A stretch of DNA of 64,000 nucleotides from Tubulanus polymorphus (lineage: Eukaryota > Nemertea > Palaeonemertea > Tubulaniformes > Tubulanidae), in NCBI RefSeq assembly GCF_964204645.1, contig NC_134026.1, positions 31,226,150-31,290,149 on the forward strand, given 5' to 3'. The translations under genes and the position numbers were made by a program. The notes under the pieces were generated by a model. It did not search any database. It saw only the letters and a program-made list of their open reading frames with translations, and was not told the DNA's origin. Positions 11,784-25,672 of the stretch are shown in pieces. Within the stretch, counting starts at the first letter, position 1. Each line of letters opens with the position of its first letter.

Positions 11784-14700
11784 GTTGTTGTAAGACTTCA
11801 TTTCGCGGATGCGGGTAATCATCTGAGAAACAAAAAACAATCTCATTAGTTTTGACTTCATGGTTGAGATACAGGGTTTTTAATATATATAGTGTGTGAG
11901 TCACTATAATTCACAACAATTTAACAAGCTAATTAGATGAATACTTACTTTGTTTATTTTGAGACTGCCGCGGTCTGTTTTGTGGTATAGGGTCTGGTGC
12001 TGGGCCTAGAAAAAGTGATATAACTCAACGGTTTATACAATCGGAATCAACACCTCTTAATTCAAACACTAATCACAGATTGTAAGGAGAGTTGTGGTAA
12101 CTTGTTACACGTACCTGGTTTACGTCTGGGTGATGGTAAAGGGTCCGGATCATCGTATTGTCCATTATTACGATACTGTTGATGATACGCTGGTGGATAA
12201 ACCGATTGCTGTTGATCCGCAGGAATGTGTTGAGATGACGCGGGTAACGACGGGTAACTCTGATGAGGTCTAAACGCTGGATTCAATCCATCTCCCGGGC
12301 TCCCGTACCCCGGCCCGCCACCTCGAGGGGGTGATGGTGGCCGGGAGTTGTATATATTATCTTGCGAAGCTCGGACATCCATTCTCTGTTGAAATCTATC
12401 CGCGTATCCAGGACTACCGTACCTACATCAGATATATAACCACAAATAACTAATCATGTTCTAGTATAATCTGGAGCCAGTCCCTTCTTAAACATTGGTT
12501 GAAATTTATAACCCATAACAGCTCTACACTTCACTGTGGAACTGAGTCCAGAACAGTGGAACTGAGTCCAGAGCAGTGGAACTGAGTCCAGAACAGTGGA
12601 ACTGAGTCCAGAACAGTGGAACTGATCCAAGAGAACTGTGGAACTGAGTCCAGAACAGTGGAACTGAGTCCAGAGCAGTGGAACAGAGTCCAGAGCAGTG
12701 GATCTGAGTCCAGAGCAGTGGTACTGAGTCCAGAACAGTGGAACTGAGTCCAGAGCAGTGGAACTGAGTCCAGAACAGTGGAACTGATCCAAGAGAACTG
12801 TGGAACTGGGATTCATATTAATAATGCAGTAAGATAGATATACAGATAGTACTCACCCAGGTCGGGGAGGAGTATTTACATTATCCGGCGGTAATCTATG
12901 AGGAGGTTTCATATTAGCTTGTCGTCGACTACTGTAGCCACCAGGGGGCGTATTGCTATCGTATCCATTCAGGGGGTTTGATCGATGGTAGTCAGGTAAT
13001 GAAATGTTACCCTAAAAACACACAATAAACATTTTGAACATTTTTCCCTGCAGGGGGTTAGGGGAGGGGTTGAGGGGAGGGGGATGTGTTTCCAGTAACT
13101 CACGTTTGACGTTCGAGCGTTCCTCAAGTTTTGATCGACCGACCCGGACCCGCTGATCGACAACAATCGTTCTATATCCTCGAGTCGTCGTGACAACCTC
13201 TCGTTGTCGTGAGCTAATTGTTCCTGGTCTCTTCGCGATCGGTTTTTAAAGTTCACTAATTCTGTGTTTTCTTTTCTGAAAATAACATTTTTTAAAACAG
13301 GTCTTTAATTAAATGGTTCAAACAACAGTCAAATATTTCTAATTCGTATTACTGAGTAGAAGTCATTATTTGGATAAGTCACTGAGATGATGATGATCAT
13401 TCCACCTATGACGACTTATGCCTGAGTTTGACTGTACTAATAATTCATAAAACGTTAATCAAACAAACTTCAGCCGTGTCTACAGCAGTTCATTGTCAAT
13501 TCAATATACAGAGAAAATATCGACTAATTATCAAACTGTCTCTAATACAAATATCTCGACTCTAATTAATTTACGCCATCTGTTTATTTTCCCTCGCTGA
13601 GAACCACAGTGAAACCTCCCTTAGTGAGAATTAAACTCCATAACCAAACATGTAGTGAACTGTCCATAATGAACAACTCATAAACAATGCTTTCTCTAGG
13701 AACCAAATTTTTTTAGTTCATTTTAAACACTCTCAGCTCGGAGTTCAAATGATTACTCCAAGCTCTCAGTAGCCAGTCTCTCTCTCAGCTTGGAGTTCAA
13801 ATGATTACTCCACGCTCTCAGTAGCCAGTCTCTCTCTCAGCTTGGAGTTCAAATGATTACTCCACGCTCTCAGTAGCCAGTCTCTCTCTCAGCTTGGAGT
13901 TCAAATGATTACTCCACGCTCTCAGTAGCCAGTCTCTCTCTCAGCTTGGAGTTCAGATGATTACTCCACGCTCTAAGTAGTCAGTATGTCTGGTATTATT
14001 ACGATAGTGCTCATTATCAACTCATTCATTATTATTGTACCCCATTCTAATTCTATTAGTCTGTATCATACTGATTGACATGAGTGACCACCAGGTGGCG
14101 TGATGCTAAAAAGTTCATGTCTCCCCTCAGCGAGAACTCGAGGTGTTTTGTTGTAGAGGAGTTTTACCTGAGTGTCTCATTTTCGACCATATACTCCTGT
14201 AACATGTCGTATAGTGAACTCTGTTCCTGTTTAGTAGCCGATGATTGTGGAGGGGATTTAGACGGTGATTCTACGTTAGAAGCAGACGGCTCCGAGGCAG
14301 ACGGCTGCAGAATACCAGACGTCGAATTATTATCCGTTACTGGAAACTCGTTTGATTGACTTCCTTCAATATTCTTCTTTTCTGAAGATTTAAATTATAA
14401 AATGCAGTTTACAAATTAAAAACCTTGAATTCAGGATCCAGTTCTACAGTTCAGGGTCCAGTTCTACAGTTCAGGACTCAGTTCTACAGTTCAGGATACA
14501 GTTCTACAGTTCAAGACTCAGTTCCACAGTCAAGACTCAGTTCCACAGTTCTGGTTCCAGTTCCACAGTTCTTTGTTACATTTGACAAAGAGAGTAGATT
14601 TGGAATGTTTAAACCCTTGTCTGTCCTTTGAGTGAAACCTTTACTGACTGCCTTCACGACTGTGGAACCAGCTCCAAAAACTGTGGAATAAGCTCCAGTG

Positions 14701-17700
14701 GATTGGAAAATATTAATGACAAAACCATAAATTGCGTAGTGAACGTCACGAGCTCAGTATTAATGAAGAACTTACTCTTATTCTTAGAATTTGAAGTCGC
14801 TGGAACTGGTTTGATTAATTTATGAAATTGTTCATCGTTTTCCTTTTGAAGACGTCCTTTCGGTTTCTCAGGAAAATTCAACTAAAACAAATATAAAATC
14901 ATTGCAGGTCATCAGGATTTTACGTTAAACCTGAATAAAATCCTGAATTAATCAACTAATTCTATTTTCATTAGATCAATAAAATGCACAATACATATCA
15001 TTATTGAGATTTTGATTGGAACTGGATTTATGGATACCGGTATCTGTGGCTGTATTGAGGGTCAGGTGAGTGGTAGGATTCTGTTTGATTCTGGAATGTC
15101 AGGTCACCAGTTGAAACCACTGCATATTACTGTACTCTATCATCGGTGAGGCGAGGGACACTCATTGCCTCTCTCCACCCAGGAGCAATTGAGGGGTACC
15201 CGACCTGAGCCTTTAGTAGCAGGACTAGTGTTACACCCAGAGAGATATGACTGATTCACAGTAAGACTGTAAAATTCTTTAAGCAGCCTGGATCGATGGA
15301 CCTTTTAGCACTTCTAGCTTGATTTAACACTATGAAAACATCATCATAATTGTGAAAATTACCTGTTGTCGAAGATAATGATTTTCAGATCGTAATATTT
15401 TCAATTCTCTTTTCAACGTCAGAATCAGTTTTTCACGAGGATCCTGCATTTCATAACAAAATATAATAACAGTGAAAACATTCCTTCAATCAGTAACAGA
15501 CTTGAACAGAAATCATCATCGAATACTGACTGACCATTTTAATGACTGGTTTATTTTTGATTTTCTTAGCTCTGTTTGAATAACGTAAAGTGTTCATAGT
15601 TTCTCCTACGTTGTAAGTTGAAGGACTGACACATGATATCTGTACAAACAAAATAAACATAATTATTCATAATTCTTATCCGTAAACCATTGAAAAATAT
15701 CTCAAATATCAATCTGGATCCAGTTACACATTTGTGAGTAAAGAGTTGACTCAGAACTCTGGATCCAGTTCCACATTTGAGTTAAGAGTTGACTCAGAAC
15801 TCTGGATCCAGTTCCACATTTGAGTAAAGAGTTGACTCAGAACTCTGGATCCTGTTTCACGTGAGTTAGGAGTTGACTCAGAACTCTGGATCCTGTTTCA
15901 CGTGAGTTAGGAGTTGACTCAGAACTCTGGATCCTGTTTCACGTGAGTTAGGAGTTGACTCAGAACTCTGGATCCTGTTTCACGTGAGTTAAGAGTTGAC
16001 TCAGAACTCTGGATCCAGTTCCACATTTGAGTTAAGAGTTGACTCCGAACTCTGGATCCAGTTTCACGTGAGTTAGGAGTTGACTCTGAGTTAAAATCAG
16101 TTCATTTTCAATCAATTAGCTTTGAGTCAAATCTAAACTCGGCAACTGTGTAACTGAATCCTGTAGTCATATCTACCATTAATGTAACACCATTTCCTCC
16201 TAAACTATCGGCTAAAAGTTTAGTCAGTTTGCTGTCTCGATATGGAATGTGACCGTGCTTCTTTTTACTATCCGCTAATGCTGAAATGCAGTTCCCTGAA
16301 AATAGAAATATATGAGATTAGTTTATAGCTATATCTGTGTATTTACCACGGAGTGAGGGATATAGAAAACACTGATACCAACCTAGAACTAAGAGACTTT
16401 TATTGATGTTATTAGTTTCTGCGACTGCTTCGCCGTTTTGAGTGTCCTTTACTTTCTCACTTCCTAAAAACATGTTTGACATCAATTAGCAACAACAGCA
16501 ACGACAGATTGATTTATAACACGTAACAATCCAGTTTCCACACGACTACACTATCAATTAGAGTAATCTGACATCAAATTTGGTAGTTTCACATCCAAAA
16601 TGCATCAAATTTTGAGAATATATTTCTAGATATTTACGATATTTCTAGATATTTACGATATTTCTAGATATTTCCGATATTTCTAGATATTTATGATATT
16701 TCTAGATATTTATGATATTTCTAGATATTTACGATATTTCTAGATATTTATGATATTTCTAGATATTTACGATATTTATGATATTTCTATACTAACATGA
16801 GCTGCATAAAAAGAAGTAAACACTCTTTTAAGTGTGGCCGTAGTCAGGCTTGCAGTTCTTAGTCAGGTTAAGGTCAAATATCAACTCTAGGATCAAAACA
16901 TTGGAAATAAACTAAATCCAAGGTATTGTTGACACTGCAACTGGATTTGTGAACTCTGTAATTGGACGCAGAACAGCGGGTCTGGGTGTGCCAACTTTGG
17001 AATTGGACGCAGAACAGCGGGTCTGGGGCTCGTGAACTGTGGAATTGGACGCAGAACAGCGGGTCTGGGCTCGTGAACTGTGGAATTGGACACAGAACAG
17101 CGGGTCTGGGCTCGTGAACTGTGGAATTGGACACAGAACAGCGGGTCTGGGGCTCGTGAATATTTTACCTGCCAGATCTACAAACGTTAGTTTTCCATGC
17201 TTCGTTACGTAGAGATTTTCATCTTCAGGATCTTGTATTTCAGAATCTATCATTAATTGTAACATTGTGTGACTTCTACTGGAATAGTCATTAGCATCAG
17301 TAGCAGCAGAGACTCGGTTCCTCAACCCTAAAACAACAACAACAACATTATTCATATAATCATCTTGATCAGACAGTCATTCCTGGATATAAAGAGTTTT
17401 CAATGAGTTTTAAAATTCAAATTTCGAGAAGCGTCTGCATGACTTTCATATCCCAATTACAGTAGACTCCTCCTGAATCGGTACTGTTTATCTCAGTAAA
17501 CCAATCGGTACTGTTTATCTTGGTAAACCGTCTAAGGGGGTAAAAAATACATTTTCATTTTTCAATCCTCCTCACCCCAATTCTAAATATCATCTACAGA
17601 GAGGGAGGGAGGGAGGGGGAGTGGGGAGGCAGAGGGAGAGAGAGAGGTGGCATCCATGGAAGCGTATGTACACATACTTAATGAATGGCCACTATTGATC

Positions 17701-20700
17701 AAAATGTGGGTAATTTCCTGAGGAAAAGAGTAAATGTTTGATAATGGTTGGTATTGATTTACGCTTGCTCTCAATTTTAACGAGCCACAATTTCACTTCG
17801 TAATTTACCGAAAACCAGAGATGAAATATTCAGCATATACACATTCTTTACAACGTGGAAACATAAACGACTATTAGTCATTGTGTAAATATTAGTAATT
17901 CATGAATTAATGACTGTAGTAAAAATACATGTTCTAAAACTGATAGAAACCAACCGTGTAAGGGAATATTGAAATAAAACAAGTCATTGAGAATTAGTGA
18001 AGGGTTTCATGATTGATTGAATATTGAAGTATCAATTAATATGCAACTTCACGACTTATAAACAAACACAGGAGACAGAGGTATACAATACATCTACGGG
18101 TATAATAGACTCCGCTCAAGTCTGATCTTTTGACTTGAGAGTGATATCTGAGTTGGACGATACAGTAGACTCCGCTGAAGAGTCTGATCTATTGACTTGA
18201 GAGTGATATCCGAGTTAGATGATACAGTAGACTCCGCTCAAGTCGGATCTTTTGACAAGAGAGTGATATCTGAGTTAGATGGTACAGTAGACTCCGCTCA
18301 AGTTGGATCTTTTTACTTGAGAGTGATATCTGAGTTGGATGGTACAGTAGACTCCGCTCAAGTCTGATCTTTTGACTTGAGAGTGATATCTGAGTTGGAT
18401 GATACAGTAGACTCTGCTCAAGTCGGATCTTTTGACAAGAGAGTGATATCTGAGTTAGATGGTACAGTAGACTCCGCTCAAGTCGGATCTTTTGACAAGA
18501 GAGTGATATCTGAGTTGGATGGTACAGTAGACTCCGCTCAAGTCTGATCTTTTGACTTGAGAGTGATATCTGAGTTGGATGATACAGTAGACTCCGCTCA
18601 AGTCTGATCTTTTGACTTGAGAGTGATATCTGAGTTGGATGGTACAGTAGACTCCGCTCAAGTCTGATCTTTTGACTAGAGAGTGATATCTGAGTTGGAT
18701 GGTACAGTAGACTCCGCTCAAGTCTGATCTTTTGACTAGAGAGTGATATCTGAGTTAGATGGTACAGTAGACTCCGCTCAAGTTGGATCTTTTTACTTGA
18801 GAGTGATATCTGAGTTGGATGGTACAGTAGACTCCGCTCAAGTCTGATCTTTTGACTTGAGAGTGATATCTGAGTTGGATGATACAGTAGACTCCGCTCA
18901 AGTCTGATCTTTTGACTTGAGAGTGATATCTGAGTTGGATGGTACAGTAGACTCCGCTCAAGTCTGATCTTTTGACTTGAGAGTGATATCTGAGTTGCAT
19001 GGTACAGTAGACTCCGCTCAAGTCTGATCTTTTGACTTGAGAGTGATATCTGAGTTGGATGATACAGTAGACTCCGCTCAAGTCTGATCTTTTGACTTGA
19101 GAGTGATATCTGAGTTGGATGATACAGTAGACTCCGCTCAAGTCTGATCTTTTGACTTGAGAGTGATATCTGAGTTGGATGGTACAGTAGACTCCGCTCA
19201 AGTCTGATCTTTTGACTAGAGAGTGATATCTGAGTTAGATGGTACAGTAGACTCGCATAGGGAAAAATATCTTTAGAAATGTCAGAGTTAATCAGTGATT
19301 TCTGATTTGAACAGAGTCTGCTATATTTTCTATTAACCTCACTGAATAGAAATGTGACTTCGCCTAATTCTAGAAAATTGATCTGCTAAACTCTTCCATA
19401 CACAACCTAGGTATCAATCATTTAGAAAACCAATTATAACAAAATATCTGGATAATTTCTCAATAAATCAATCATTGATCTCGTTTGAGGGGCGACACAT
19501 TGAGAGAGAGATCAACAGGTTGAGAATTGATAGAAAATATAACACTATCTGAAAGAATTATCGACTACTTTGTGAGTGGTTTTTCCTGTGAGTGGTTTCA
19601 CCGTGAGTGGTTTCACCATGAGTGTATAGTGTATTCTACCTCAGTCAGATTGATGGCTTTTAATTGATAAATAAACATGAAGCAATAAATGTTGCCGTGG
19701 TCTCGCGCCGGAGACCGAGAGGAGAGCGAAAACTTTATGAGATTCTCCGCAATAGCAAAATACGCCACGCTCCGGCCGGCCGCTGTGTGCTGTTGCCGGT
19801 AGCAACCTACACGGAAAAGTTCATAACAAATATAAATCAGGAAAGAATTAACATATTTTCGTTTGCGTCGAGATTTCTAAACGAGAACTCACTTCAACCT
19901 GTTCATTTTATTCTCTATTCATATTGAGGACGAGTGAAAAATAAAAACAAGTCGCGCTGTATTTGTGCATTCAAGCGTTCAATATATATAAAAAAACATT
20001 CTTTATAAAAGATATTTGAAAAGCGTTGATTTTGTAATTTGACTCTATTTGTGTCGATGTAGAAATAGCTGTTACTTAAATATAAACGCTTATTTAAAGC
20101 GCTTTTATACTTAAATAGTTTTTAGAACTTCAAATAGATTTCGTGGTCCTTCTTTTTGTGACTCAATTTATGAAGGATTGGAAAAACAGTCAAAATTTTG
20201 TTAACCACTTTTCCAGACGATGAATTACACTAAATTTTTAGACCCGTTTTATATAAACTACTGAATTAGAAATATAAATGGAGACTTATGTGACGACTTA
20301 TCCAAATGATGACTTAAATTTGAAATATAAATTTGGACTTATGCGATGACAAAAAGAGAGATGATTTCCGTAATGTGACGACTTATAACAAATATGTAGT
20401 AATTCTATGAACGGAATTTTACTTACTTTTTTCCCGTTTAATTAAACCGTTTCCGAACCCGATTTGAACGTCGTCTATTTCTAGTTTAATCGGGCCGATG
20501 ATATCTCCGTCATCGGTGAGTAGAGATAAAATATAAACCGCTTCCTCGTCGCGTTCAAAAATCAAATCCTCGAAATCATCGAAACTTTCATTCATTTTAC
20601 GAACGTTTTCCGGTTCGAAATTCTTCCAAATTTTTTTCGCTCGTTTTTTCACGAATTTATTCTCTTTTTCGGAGCCTTTATCTTTATTTTCCGAGTCGGA

Positions 20701-21423
20701 CTGACTGTAGCTGCTGCTGCGGCTGTTATAAATCTGATCAGGCGTCGCTGATTTCGGATTTAAATCTGCTTCTTCGTTGAAATTAAACACAATTGATTCG
20801 ACATCTGATTCATTCTCCTCATTATCAATATTACTATCTTTAGAACGATTAATCGCTGAAAGCGCTGATTTTTTAAGTTTAGATTTAGATCTGGTTTGTA
20901 ACGGAGCTCGTAATGAAGAGACCGCCGGAGCTGGTTGCGATTTACGCCTCGATTCGTTCTGATCGGGTTTTAACAGATTTCTAGACGGTATCGTCGTCTT
21001 CCCTCTTTGCACCGTCGACTGTGTCCTCCTTGTCGTCGGTGATTCTGTCCTCCTCGTCGCCGGCGCCGCTGCCGATGTTTCAGTTTGTGTTTCGATATTT
21101 TTAAACGGTTCGTCCTGCGTTTCAGTTTGAACTCCGATATCTTTATCCGGTGATTGAGTTTGAACTTCACGACTCTCGGTGTTCGGTTTTAGAGGTTGTG
21201 TATTAACCATTGATTTCTGTTTATTGATCTCTGGTAAAACGGGAGTGATCCTCGTGTGATCCTCACGAGGATTACTCCTCCTCCCGGAGACCGCCGATAG
21301 AAACGGTCCGTGTTGTACATATTTAACGGGATGTTGAGGTGATGTAGATGTATTCACGTATTGTCCAGTAATCGGTGGTTGTAATTGGTCAGTATTTAAC
21401 GGTTCCTCTGTTTCGACTGGTAC

Positions 21424-21461
<38 letters not shown>

Positions 21462-24400
21462 GAGGTGATGCTGAACCGTTTATTCTAACAGGTCCGTACG
21501 TATATATATTAATACCGTGTTGTTTATCAGTTTTATGTGGTTCACTGACGTGTGACGTTACATCATTACGACTAACACTTCTAAACTCATCTTCATCAAC
21601 TCTCCTATACGGGTAGTGGTCCGAGTGATACCCGTTACGGGCCCGGGCCGGGGTCGTCCCGCGTTTCGTAGTCCCGTATTTCTTCCCTCGTAACACGTAC
21701 TCAGTTCTAGGAATCGGTGATTCATCGGTCGAATCGAAACCGTAATTATCCCTACGAAATTCGCGTTGTTTTTTCGATAGTTTTTTGAGTTGTTTTTTCG
21801 CGCTGAGACTGTCGAGGTATTTCCTACTCGGTAGTCCGTGCGGAGAATAATCCAAATCATCCAGGTCATTATTATTATTATGATGATTATTATTATTACG
21901 TTTAAGTCTGATATTTCTATACGGATTCATTCTCTCGATCTCGCGCCGATACTGATCCAGTAATAAAAGTTCCTGTAATCGATGTTTGAAGTTGTGATAT
22001 GATTGGTTACTGGAGTCAGCGTGCTGCTGCTGTAAACCGTCGTCGTCAGCGGCCGTGGCAGACGGGTTTGTCAGTAACGTTTTAAACCTCGTAGGTGGTG
22101 GATATCGTTCCAGCTCGTCCCAGTATAAATCGTCGGGTGGACTCGTCAGTAATTTATTAGATTGTTTAGCGATACTCGTCGGGTTTAAGACGACCGGTTT
22201 GTTACCGCTGTTAAGCGTGTAATCGCCGTTCCAACCAGTCAAACGTCTTTTACGAGTCAGCGTTTCTTTAAACGTATTGTAACCGATTTCAATGTCTTCA
22301 ATATGATTGAGGTCGTAGCTGTAAGGTTCGAACGATCGAACGAAATATTCCTTATCGACATCTTTTATGAATCCGTTATCAGTAAATAGGTCGCTGTCAT
22401 CGTTTCTGTAAATATCGTCAGTGTTTGCGATATTTCGATGTTTTTTCAGTGGTTCCGTCTGAATCGCTTGATCTGTTTTACTTTGTGCGGCGACTGCTGG
22501 TTTTTTCTTATTTCTTCGTTTCGGTCTGTGAATTTTCGGTTTGATATAAACCTCTTCCTCGACGGGACTCTCATCATCATCATCATCATCATCGTCACTT
22601 CTCCATTGTTTATCTCGATATCTCAAATCGTGATATTTCCCCGTGCGATATCGAGGTATTCTCTCGTATCTATCCTCATCGTTTTCCTCGTCGTCACTCA
22701 GCGAATGATGCTTTGTTCTCCTCTGTTGTGGTTTTACCGGTGGTTTTAGTAAGTTATGTAAATGTTGATCAGTTTGTGGTATAATAACCACTGCGTACGG
22801 CTGTTGTTGTTGTCGCGGTAATAACGACTGTCCTCTGTTGTCTATCACCGGCAGTAAGTTACCGATCGGTATTTGATCGAGGAATGTTTGTTGTTGAGTT
22901 GGAGCAGCAGGTGGCGCTGCTACAGCTGGTTCGGGTATAGCCTGTTCCGGAACAGGAGACGGTACAAGGATTGATCTTCGAGGTCTGATATCTATAGAAG
23001 GTCTAGTTGAACGTATAACGTCTATAGAAGGTCTACTGTGTAACCATCTCGCGCTGGGGTCGCTCATTTTTCTCGAGATGTTGCTCAGTTTTCTCAGCGG
23101 TTCAGGTATTTGATGCGAAGGTCTGCGGATATACCGAGCATCGTCTGGTGCCAGATTCTGAGATGTAGAAGGTCTATTTCTGGGAGTTGAAGGTCGTCTA
23201 TCTCTGACCGGTGGTTCCATTCTAGGTTTATCGTGTCTATCAGTCGGGGTCGGTGTCCGGGATCGTCTACCCAGTATCTGTACCGGTGGATGTTTAGAGT
23301 TGTGGGTTCTATCCGGGGTTCTAGCTCGACTGATCGGCCTCGGTTCGCTGATATAAATAGGACTTCGCGCTCGAGACGGAGCCTTCCTCTTCTTCGGTTT
23401 TTCTCGCTGTTTTGGAATATCCGGCGATCGAGGAGGACTGCTCCTAGACTGTCTCCTCATCGGAGGAGGACTGCTCCTAGATTGTCTCCTCGATGATTCC
23501 GGTTTGAAATACTCGTCGCTGTCCGTTGTTTGATCCGGTGCTTGTTTTCTATACGAGCGAATGAACCTCGACCGATGCGGATCCTCGTGAGGTTGCTCGT
23601 GAGGTTGCGGAGTATTCCTACGACTGATCTCTCTCTGAAACGATACGATCGAATCCTCTCTGTCGAGGTCGGTCGATAGTTCGTTATTGTTGAGTTTAAG
23701 TCGAGGTATCGGAGTCGGTTCTCGACTGACGGGTGACTCCGCGTAACGGGGTGACTCCGCCGCGTAACTACGCTCCGTTTCTAATTCGTGTAATTTCTCG
23801 CGTTTCTGTTGAACTTTCAATCTCAAACTCTTGGCTAGCGCCGGTGAGATCGTCGAGAACTCGTCATCAGACGGATGACGATGTTTCCAGAATCCGTCTG
23901 CGTATTGACTGAGAGCTGATCCCTCTCTACTGTAACGAGGTGTATTCACACCCGACTGATCCGGAGCCGCTAAATTATATTTCTCGCGTATCGTTTTTTT
24001 CCGCGGGGGACTCAAACCTACGACTCCTTGAATTCTATTCCTCGACATTTTTATTCTAGGTACGACATTTTTCGTTTTCTAATTCTAGAATTCGCATTTT
24101 TCGTTTTTTGGTCGGGTCAGGTCGTACGCGAGCAGTTTCTCGATAAACACTCGAAGTCTCGTGAATAAATAATGAAACGATGATGAAATGATGTACGGTT
24201 ATTGAAACGTTGTCGACGGCGATGATGAATCCGTCGTAAAATATCGAAATATCGATAAAAACACGACGAGAGTCGGTTTTATAACGATTAATACTCGGAA
24301 CAAACGAGCACAAAACTCAACTCGATTCACAGAGAATAAATCCTTATAAATAATGTATGAATTAAATCATAAAATACTCATCACTCACGACGGATTGAAA

Positions 24401-25626
24401 CTGAGTGTGACACGACTTATAGCAGTCCGAGATACACGACTTATAGCAGTCCGAGATACACGACTTATAGCAGTCCGAGATACACGACTTATAGCAGTCC
24501 GAGATACACGACTTATAGCAGTCCGAGATACACGACTTATAGCAGTCCGAGATACACGACTTATAGCAGTCCGAGATACACGACTTATAGCAGTCCGAGA
24601 TACACGACTTATAGCAGTCCGAGATACACGACTTATAGCAGTCCGAGATACACGACTTATAGCAGTCCGAGATACACGACTTATAGCAGTCCGAGATACA
24701 CGACTTATAGCAGTCCGAGATACACGACTTATAGCAGTCCGAGATACACGACTTATAGCGGTCCGAGATACACGACTTATAGCGGTTTCGAGATACACGA
24801 CTTATAGCGGTTCGAGATACACGACTTATAGCAGTTCGAGATACACGACTTATACCAGACCGAGATACACGACTTATATATATTTCTGAGCTGAGATTTC
24901 ACTGTCAATTTCACTGAGCTGAGATTTCACTGAACTGCTATCATTCAACGCTGGTGTCAGTATCTAAACATTAAACATTCCGATTCCTGCGAAAAACGAT
25001 CGCTTTTAGTGAATAATATTTCAATGAATAAAACGACAACTCGAGAAATATTTCATCGATAAATCATTTGTAACAGATGAGAAATTCTTTCATTGTTGAC
25101 GCGACGGTAACAGCCCCGGTAACAGCGACGGTAACACGGACGGTAACAGCAGACGCCCGACCGTTAGAAAAATCTTATTTCAAACTAATAATCAATTAAA
25201 CTGCACCTTTACGAGATGATATATCTGATATTCCTCAAGAGTCTTCCCTATTTATGATCTAATACTTCTCAATATCCAATATCACTGACAGTCTAAACAT
25301 TTCTCAGCCAAAACCACTTTAAAAACATCAATATTATTCCAATAAAGCGTCGAATGAAAATATTTCCTTTTTCTGATGATAGAAATAGTAATCCAGTTTA
25401 TGAACCGGCACTGATCCTGTAAGCGCAGGTCCGTCGTATATCTGTGTCAGAAAGAGTATTTTAAATATCGCAACGTGTTTCTTTCATATTCCGTACAAAA
25501 GACCTTTTATAAATTCAGTCTGACGTTGCCTAGTGTTTTCATACAATAATAACTAAACTATCAGCCACAAAACTTTTTTACTATTTCAGATGAAAGAAAG
25601 GAATTTCTTTCAAAAAGACACTCGTC

Positions 25627-25672
<46 letters not shown>

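Noticed and set aside
16874-17168. Extension of kinesin exon 8 reading frame into the GTGGAATTGG array
   Set aside because: The exon ends at a good donor (GTAAAA at 17168) after DLA(G), and exon 9 continues the invariant GSEK motif, so the array is intronic.
18455-19201. Minus-strand frames of 88 and 148 codons ([13 protein letters not shown] repeats)
   Set aside because: Pure 60-bp satellite inside a kinesin intron with no unique coding flank.
19664-19927. 87-codon + strand frame with an Arg-rich start
   Set aside because: No family, no splice context, and overlaps the probable 3' region of the minus-strand 1209-codon frame.
24353-24889. 178-codon + strand and 137-codon - strand frames of 8-residue repeats
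   Set aside because: Satellite artefact of the 24-bp period; both strands are open, as expected without selection.
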